Below the pieces are notes generated by a model, which was given only the letters and a program-made list of their open reading frames with translations, ran no database searches and had not been told where the DNA came from. A DNA stretch of 64,000 bases from Manis javanica (taxonomy: Eukaryota; Chordata; Mammalia; Pholidota; Manidae), in the NCBI RefSeq assembly GCF_040802235.1, contig NC_133170.1, positions 43,099,501 through 43,163,500 of the forward strand. Reading direction: 5' to 3'. Below are positions 57,701 to 64,000 of this stretch, in pieces (within the stretch, counting starts at the first letter, position 1; every line of letters starts with the position of its first letter). The translations under genes and the position numbers were made by a program.

Positions 57701-60700
57701 TTTTGAGAGTATTAAGGTGACAAAACACACCTTATCATCTCTTGGAAATGCACTGTCATATTATCAATATTGGGTAGGATGGACAGAGAAATTCATAACT
57801 TCTTCTCATCAATCTTCTACTTTCATTTTATTAAAAAAAAAGAACATGTCTGTCTCTGGTTTTAGCCACAATTTAATTTAAAGGAACCAAACAAGTCATA
57901 ACAATGAAATCCAACAACTGACTGTGGTGTTTTATTTTATAGCAAAGTCCTATATTTAAGGAAGAAAATGTATTCTTCAACTTCCAGCTTGAATCTATAA
58001 ATCAAGCTACCTTTGGAGGGTTTATGCTGCTCTTCATGCTGAAAAGGATGTCTTTTCTGATATTCAGAATTCTTACAGTGATGCTGATGCACCTGCTGGC
58101 AGGTCTGTGTTATTCTGCTGTGGCTGCACGGGAACACAACTGTCTCAGCACCTCCACGCCCCTCCACTCCCCCCACCCCAGTTCCATGGCCTCACCAAGA
58201 GACAGAGACGTCATTGCAATGAAAACATGAGTTGGCACGAGAGGCCAGGGTCTCAGTAAGGCAGATCTGGAAAATGTCTTCCTTTTATCACTACAATATG
58301 TTTAAATTTGACTTTTTGGAACAAATCGTTCATAGGCAGCCAAAACTCTGCTCTGTCTTATTTGTCTTACTTGCTCTGAATTATTTGTCTTCAACAACAG
58401 CCCCAGAAAATGCATGCACAGTTCCATACTGCTTGAAGAGGCAGTGTTGTACAAAGAGCAAAAGTTAAGAAAAGCAGCTGAATTAGCAGATAGTGGCTTT
58501 AGAGTTTAAAGTAACAGATTCCTATCACTCTCCCTCTTCAAAATCCTTTGTGTTTAAATTCAATTTTCCTTTGCCTTTTGCTCCTTCTACTTCCTGCCTC
58601 TTGGTCCTTCCCTGAGGACAACTTGTGGACTGCATCTTATAGACCTTGCATTGATAAGAATTACACAGGTACTGTAAATATTTATTCATCAAAAAAAAAA
58701 GTTCCTCTTACATGTCGTACACCATGCTAGGAACTGGACATACTGTGTTAATCAACAAAGGAGTCTTTGTGAGATTCATGATTTAATGTGCATTGAAACC
58801 CGATATTCCTACATCATTGCTAAATCTTCCTCTCTGTGTTCCTCTGTCACCTCCTCTGCATATGTATTTGTCACCCATCATCCTCTCTTGTCACATATAC
58901 ACAGGATATGGAATAATAATCATTTTAATTGATAGATTCAAGAATCAGTAATGCAGAAGCTGTCAAAATTCTGCAAGTGTATATTAAAGCTTCCTGTTCA
59001 CAGTCAAGAATAAAAATAAAATAAAAGATTTAATATCATCAAACCAAAGAGTTTATTTTAAGCACCCAAGTTGGCTATCAGATTAGGTATGACTAGAAGT
59101 AAGAAAAAGGCATGCCAAACACCTGTCCAAACTCCTGAGCACCTGTTTCCCCCAGGCCCTACCAGTTTGGCACTGACAGCATCTCATTTATAGAAACACA
59201 GTAGTTTTCTAATTCTTCCCTTAACTATTATTGACTATCTTTCAGATCCCCTTAAAGCTTGCCAAGCATTACCACATGGCCCTTGGAGATGTCCCACTGG
59301 GACCAAAGGGCAAAGGCCTCTCAGCTACCACTTCCTCCTCTTTTTGCTCTGGCTTCAGCTCAGGCTCCATGCGCCTCTCTCAGCAAGCCTCCCATCTCTG
59401 TGAGACCTGGTGAAGGTGCAGTTTCCCTGATGCTGCCTCTGATGACATCTTTTATCAATGTCATCTGAAGTCCTGCTGTGCTCATGTCATGCTTTGCTGA
59501 AGCTGCCAAATCTCCAGTATGGCTGCTGCCCCTACTACTGATTGCATTGCCCTCAACAGAGCAGCTGCATTCTGTGTTCTCTGTGGCAGTACATAAACCA
59601 GCCACACGCCTGCTACTCTCCACCAAATATACACCTTGTTAGCTGTTTGGAACACCACAACACTCACAAGACAAATGAGAAAGAAAGTACTGGTTTATTT
59701 GTATGGGAATCTCCAGAATTCTGGGCCATTGGAAAGCAGTTAGGAGGCTGAAGATGAGCCTCCCACCTCCCATTCTCCACCTAGGTCATAGAACCTGCCA
59801 GCTCAGGCATGCCCACAGAGGCATAAGAGGAGCTGCAGACCCAACTCCCTTTCACTTACACAAATGGTGCCACCTTACAACTCAGTTACAGAGAACTGGA
59901 CAGCTTGGAGAATGACGAGGTGGAGCCAGTCATGCTGCTGCGTGGAAGCCTCGCCCCAAAGACACAGTAAGAAATCGACTGAGAAACTATGTGTGTGTAA
60001 CACTTCAAGGCAGTCATCTGGGGTCATGTGACTAGCCCATCTTCCTACTACCTTATGCCCCTCAAACCTGGAGGATTCTTTGCTCTACATGGACTGCTGA
60101 GACAAAGATTCTGGTGTGTTTCTATAGGGATCAAGGAGGCATAGGGAGCTGCCTCCATGTGCAGCACAGGGAATCTTTAATATCATGACCAGTCTTCCTG
60201 TTGCTTGCAGAGACCATAGTAAAGCAAAGTGATTGTAACTTTGGACAAGTTAAAGGAATCATCCCTGTTAATTCTATTATCTAGACCCACCTTTTGTGTC
60301 TGGTCTAATTCATAAGATCTTCTTCAGAATATGGGTTGTGGGCACTTCCCAGGCAAAGTGCATGGAGACAAGAAGGCCAGGAAATAGAAGAGTGGAGGTG
60401 TCACCTGTCAGGACCCTTCTCACTAGCAGACAAATCCCAGGGCACAAGTTCTCCCCAGTAATATCAGCTCCTCCACCTCCCTTAGCAAGAGTAAGAGAAA
60501 CCAGTAAGAGTTCCTGAAAGCGGTGTCAGGAACAGAGGTGCATTCAATCCTCAAGCCCATTGTGTACAGATAGGAACTTGAGGAAAGAAGGGCTAACATT
60601 TCTCCCTACAGACCCTCTAAAAGTCACACCAGTCCACCCAGGCAGTGACTGAGGATCACCATCTCCATGCCAATGCTCGGGGGCTGTTACTATACCAACG

Positions 60701-61493
60701 TACACACTCTTCCTTTTCAGGAAGCATCTTTCCAAAGAGGTCTCCTATCACTTAACAGATAGACTCCTGGTAAGCCCAGCCCTCCAGTCTCCCAGACAGG
60801 CCTCAATACACCTTCATCTGGGGTGAGCACAGCTTTGACTCTGCTGCCAAATCAAAGTCCCTCATAAACTAGTTCTTTTGCAAACTAGTTCTTTTGCAGT
60901 TACCTGTATTTTCCATTTTGTCCAGCTTACTCAGTGATTTATGTTGCTGTAGGCATATGTATGACTTATATCTGCCAAAAAGTTGTCTGCCATAAAACAA
61001 ATAACCAAAGCTTTTGGGCTAAAGACTTCATGAACATATAAACCTACATGGGTACATGCAACCCCTTATCCTCTTTCATTAGGACACTGGCTCTTGTTAT
61101 TTTCAGAGTCCAGGTAACTGTCAGCTAGGAAAGTGCCTTTTGTGGGTCTAGGCCTAAATCCTGGACTGCTATCCTTAAAAGAATTTTAGTTGTTTTTAGT
61201 TATATGATATAATTAGTAAAGTTTAGTGGAGACCTGTGCATGTTACCTAAGAACCAAAATATTTGCACATTGTCTTCAATGTGTCTGTAATTGTTGTTCT
61301 TTCATATTACAAGATCTTAACTGCACTTAGCAAAATAAGATTCAAAAACAGCAAGCATTTTGATTAGCGTGCTTTGCAAAGGAGTAAAAACACCCTAGAG
61401 TTAAAGACTTTTACCTAACTCGCTCAAGATGAAGTAGTTCTGAATATAGTAAGAAAATGAAGTTCTAAGTAAACATCATGTAGAAGGAACCGA
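57701..61493. other. No gene seen; unassigned flank of the provirus
   Basis: Reading frames between 58024 and 60735 overlap on both strands and show no recognisable domain. A 16-bp perfect tandem duplication (unit AAACTAGTTCTTTTGC) lies at 60866-60897. The last six bases before the LTR, AACCGA (61488-61493), are the expected left target-site duplication of the provirus; its partner is outside the window. Confidence 0.45.
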
Positions 61494-61687
61494 TGTTGGC
61501 AGCCGCGCTCAGAAAATAGCGCCCAATGCAGGGCAGCCGGAAGGCCCCGAACTTCCTAATGACAAATCATCCCACTCCACTAAACTACATGCTAATTGCG
61601 CCTTGGCATAAGGACCAATGAGACCCACCAAATGGTTATGCTAATAAGGCATATGGAGCCGCACCAACCAGGTCAGAGCATGAGAAC

Positions 61688-61694
61688 TATATAA
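61688..61694 (+). promoter_or_regulatory. LTR TATA box
   Basis: TATATAA in GAACTATATAAGCAAG, about 60 bases upstream of the AATAAA, in the usual place for an LTR core promoter. The CCAAT at 61615-61619 is upstream. Confidence 0.85.
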
Positions 61695-61754
61695 GCAAGC
61701 CTCTCCTTCCCCTCTGGGTCCTGCCCAACTCATTTGTTTCACAAAGAGCTGAAG

Positions 61755-61760
61755 AATAAA
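61755..61760 (+). terminator. LTR polyadenylation signal
   Basis: AATAAA in GAAGAATAAAGCTTTC; the R-U5 boundary is expected some 15-25 bases downstream. Confidence 0.8.
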
Positions 61761-61829
61761 GCTTTCTGCAGAAGAATCCTGCTGTTGTTGCATGCTGTTC
61801 TTGCCGGCGAGGACAGGGCATGCGACAAG

Positions 61830-61847
61830 TGGTGCCGAAACCCGGGA
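61830..61847 (+). other. Primer binding site, tRNA-Phe
   Basis: TGGTGCCGAAACCCGGGA, two bases after the LTR, is complementary to the 3' end of tRNA-Phe, the primer used by IAP elements. It primes minus-strand DNA synthesis. The match appears complete over 18 bases. Confidence 0.9.
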
Positions 61848-61928
61848 ACCAGAACATCACCGGCACAGGGAGGACCCTTCAGACATCTGGAGAGGATTCA
61901 GAACTGCAGGTCAGAAGAAAGCCCGGAG

Positions 61929-61936
61929 GGGTAAGT
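61929..61936 (+). promoter_or_regulatory. Putative retroviral splice donor
   Basis: GGGTAAGT in the leader between primer site and gag, GT at 61931-61932, close to the consensus donor. It would serve a subgenomic transcript; whether an env exists downstream cannot be seen. Confidence 0.6.
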
Positions 61937-61997
61937 TCCGAGAGGCCCCTGCTTTTTAGGATGATGGTTGATAGTTCTCTGTAAATAAGGAGGCACC

Positions 61998-63755
61998 ATG
62001 GGGAATGCACCGTCATTAGTCACGGCGCTGCAGACAGCTCTCAAAGAGCGAAACTTGAAGGTCTCCAGCAAAGTCTTAGGATCTTTTGTGAAGGAGATAG
62101 ACCGTGTGGCCCCCTGGTTCATTTGTTCAGGGTCCCTCTCAATCCCGAGCTGGGACAAACTGGGGAAAGATCTTGATAGAGAGGAGGAGGAGGGTAGCCT
62201 GAGGGGAGGCACCAGGCCCCTCTGGAAACTGATTAGAGCTTGTCTGCAAGATGAGAGATGTGAAAAGGTAATAAAAGAAGGTCAGAGAGCATTGACAGAT
62301 ATCCAAGAGAGTATGTCAGAAACGGAACGGGAAACAGAGAGCGTGCGCGGCCGAAAAAAGGCCACAAAAACGAAGGTAAAGAAACCCCAGAGTGAGGGAG
62401 AAAGCCCGCCTAGGGCAAAAGCGAAAGAGCCCCGAGAAGCGAGTGACGATCGCCTCGGAGAAAATAGTAAATACCCCTGGAAAGAGTTGAGGGACCTCCA
62501 ACTCTCCAATAGGGAATCTGAGGAGGAATTAACGTCCGCAGAGGAAGGGGAAGAAAATAAAACCGCAGAGTGTAGAAGTAAGGGAACCAGCAAAGTTGAA
62601 AAGCGGACCAAGGAAAAAATGAAAGCAGTGTGTCCCCCCATGCCCGTTGCCCCGCCACCTTACGTGAGTGGCGCACTCTCCTTTTGCCACCCAGATACTC
62701 TTCAGGCAATTAGACAAATGTTTCCTGTATTTGAGGATAATGGCGTACGCTCTCACCAGCCCCTGAGCCATAAACAAGTTAAGGAGTTAGCAGAATCCGT
62801 TCGGGCTTATGGAGTCAGTGCCAACTATACCATAGCACAAGTTGAGAGATTAACAGAGACAGCCATGACACCTGCAGACTGGCAATATGTAACTAAGGCA
62901 TGCCTTTCTAGTATGGGGCAATACATAGAATGGAAGGCATTGTGGCATGATATCAGTATGACCCAGGCACGCGCAAACGCGGCCGAAGGACAGCCTGCGT
63001 GGTCATATGATATGCTGACGGGCCAAGGACAGTGGGTAGCCAACCAGACCGCCTTCCCCTTACAGGTATACGCACAAATAAACACGTGCGCCGCCAAGGC
63101 ATGGAAAGCCCTCACCAACAAAGGAGAAGTATCAGGCAATTTGACAAAAATTATTCAGGGGCTGAGCGAGTCATTTTCTGACTTTGTCGCTCGTATGATG
63201 GAGGCTGCAGGCAGAATATTTGGAGATCAGGAACAAGCAATGCCCCTAGTGGAGCAATTAGTATTTGAACAATGTACCAAGGAATGCAGACAGGCGATAA
63301 CACCCTGGAAACAAAAAGGGATACATGCCTGGTTGAAAGCCTGTAGAGAAATAGGAGGGCCACTCACCAATGCGGGCCTAGCCGCGGCCATATTACAGAG
63401 CCACAAACAAGCCAAGATCACTAACAGAAGTATCAAATGCTTTCAATGTGGGAAATTAGGACATATAAAGAGAGAGTGTAAGAGCCCAGCTTCAGAACAA
63501 ACAACCCAAAAGACCCCTGGGTTGTGCCCTAATTGTAAGAAAGGTAGGCATTGGGCCAATGAGTGCCGATCTACTAAAAACTTAGAGGGGAAGCCCTTAG
63601 AACTGCCAAAAAACGCCCAGAGGGGCCCCCGTCACCAGGGCCCGCAAATATATGGGGCAACCAGCACGCAAGTGTCATTCGGGAACAACCAGGCCCCCCA
63701 AGGAGAGCCACTTCAGGTTCCGCGGGATTGGACATCCGTGCCACCACCAGAATAG
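61998..63755 (+). CDS. gag: ERV gag polyprotein, complete
   Basis: This 585-residue frame encodes the structural precursor that assembles the particle. The N-terminus MGNA suits N-myristoylation of matrix. A long charged, Lys/Glu-rich region follows (about 90-205), then a PPPY late-domain motif at residues 219-222. The capsid region (about 225-470) has a major-homology-like segment near 387-406. The nucleocapsid has two CCHC zinc knuckles, C481-C494 (CFQC..G.H...C) and C510-C523 (CPNC..G.H...C). The frame is open from start to stop. The ATG is the first after the leader, and its context (CACCATGG) is strong. Downstream pro overlaps in the -1 frame. Class II (betaretrovirus-like) by the two knuckles and by dUTPase in pro. 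It looks young. Confidence 0.93.
   Translation: MGNAPSLVTALQTALKERNLKVSSKVLGSFVKEIDRVAPWFICSGSLSIPSWDKLGKDLDREEEEGSLRGGTRPLWKLIRACLQDERCEKVIKEGQRALTDIQESMSETERETESVRGRKKATKTKVKKPQSEGESPPRAKAKEPREASDDRLGENSKYPWKELRDLQLSNRESEEELTSAEEGEENKTAECRSKGTSKVEKRTKEKMKAVCPPMPVAPPPYVSGALSFCHPDTLQAIRQMFPVFEDNGVRSHQPLSHKQVKELAESVRAYGVSANYTIAQVERLTETAMTPADWQYVTKACLSSMGQYIEWKALWHDISMTQARANAAEGQPAWSYDMLTGQGQWVANQTAFPLQVYAQINTCAAKAWKALTNKGEVSGNLTKIIQGLSESFSDFVARMMEAAGRIFGDQEQAMPLVEQLVFEQCTKECRQAITPWKQKGIHAWLKACREIGGPLTNAGLAAAILQSHKQAKITNRSIKCFQCGKLGHIKRECKSPASEQTTQKTPGLCPNCKKGRHWANECRSTKNLEGKPLELPKNAQRGPRHQGPQIYGATSTQVSFGNNQAPQGEPLQVPRDWTSVPPPE
63608..63614 (+). promoter_or_regulatory. gag-pro -1 ribosomal frameshift slippery site
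   Basis: The heptamer A AAA AAC is in the correct register with the gag codons (CCA AAA AAC), matching the X XXY YYZ rule. It is followed by a G/C-rich stretch (about 63619-63645) that could form the stimulatory structure. The pro frame is open from here on, while gag continues 47 codons to its stop. Confidence 0.8.
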
Positions 63756-64000
63756 TGTTGACTCCACAGATGGGAGTTCAGCCTATCCCTTCAGACTTTA
63801 AAGGCCCCCTACCACCAAATACCATTGGGTTACTCCTAGGGCGCTCTTCTGCTGCATTGAAAGGCCTGGTAGTTCATCCCAGAGTCATAGATCAAGATTA
63901 TGAAGGACAGGTAAAAATCATGTGTTCGGCCCCTAGAGGAATCTACCCTATATCTCCGGGAGACCGCATAGCCCAGCTCTTAGTTTTACCTAGTCTCCAC
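63614..64000 (+). CDS. pro: ERV pro (dUTPase-protease), 5' part, truncated by window end
   Basis: A -1 frame relative to gag stays open for 129 codons to the window edge. It encodes a dUTPase, the domain that precedes the protease in class II retroviral pro and removes dUTP to keep uracil out of viral DNA. Motif 1 is AGLDI (63722-63736). Motif 2 is a GRSSA-type segment. Motif 3, with the VID.DY.G core, is at 63884-63907. Motif 4 is PGDRIAQLL near the end. All are intact. There is no own ATG; entry is by frameshifting at 63608-63614. The protease active site would lie beyond the window. Confidence 0.88.

Larger units (their letters stand above)
61494..61827 (+). mobile_element. 5' LTR of an IAP-type (class II) endogenous retrovirus
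   Basis: A 334-bp LTR runs from TGTTGGCAGCCGCG to GCATGCGACA, bounded by TG...CA. It has a CCAAT box at 61615-61619, TATATAA at 61688-61694 and AATAAA at 61755-61760, so the U3, R and U5 order is complete. The start and the short length are like rodent IAP LTRs, and the tRNA-Phe primer site that follows supports that type. The LTR looks little decayed. The 3' LTR is outside the window, so insertion age cannot be estimated here. Confidence 0.92.

Noticed and set aside
59231..60735. Possible processed pseudogene or exon cluster
   Set aside because: Short overlapping frames on both strands, no A-tail, TSD or recognisable protein words.
62282..62777. Several minus-strand frames up to 119 codons
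   Set aside because: They are antisense shadows of the gag coding sequence.

Overview
This is repeat-dense, intergenic or intronic DNA from a placental mammal. No host protein-coding exon could be recognised. The identifiable content is transposons: old mammal-wide families (MIR, MLT1-type MaLR LTRs, MER5A, old L1), younger L1s, and at the right edge the 5' half of a well-preserved class II (IAP-type) endogenous retrovirus. I see no Alu, B1/B2, ruminant or carnivore SINE. From memory only, the L1 3' end and the terminal sequence near 23.7-23.8 kb resemble repeats common in pangolin (Manis) genomes. That assignment is tentative.

Layout. 1-3.47 kb: 5' half of an L1 on the minus strand (ORF2 start, ORF1, 5' UTR). 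3.8-4.5 kb: older antisense L1. 7.0-7.4 kb: MLT1-type LTR. 9.5-9.8 kb: MIR and a CA repeat. 14.15-14.32 kb: a U1 snRNA retrocopy with target-site duplications (TSDs). 15.1-23.85 kb: the centrepiece, a full-length L1 with open ORF1 and ORF2 followed by 1.8 kb of other sequence, all inside one 15-bp TSD. 24-30.7 kb: old repeats and two L1 fragments lying tail to tail. 32.7-37.5 kb: a younger L1 nested in an older L1. 37.5-50 kb: mostly unassigned, with an antisense L1/HAL1 ORF1 fragment, DNA-transposon remnants and an MLT1-type LTR. 50.2-51.5 kb: two related ERV LTRs in opposite orientation. 52.6-57.7 kb: MIRs and layered L1 remnants. 61.49-64 kb: IAP-type provirus with a 5' LTR, tRNA-Phe primer site, splice donor, complete gag and the start of a dUTPase-containing pro frame entered by a -1 slippery site.

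The most interesting object is the 15.1-23.85 kb unit. Its L1 has a 5' UTR built from tandem ~209-bp monomers. Its tail carries a retroviral env transmembrane remnant, a purine tract and an LTR U3-R that ends at the LTR poly(A) site. This is the same plan as the SINE-R part of primate SVA elements, here attached to an L1, apparently by one or two rounds of 3' transduction. The L1 ORF2 is open end to end, but the endonuclease catalytic Asp (human D145 equivalent) reads Tyr. Another L1 copy in the same window keeps the Asp.
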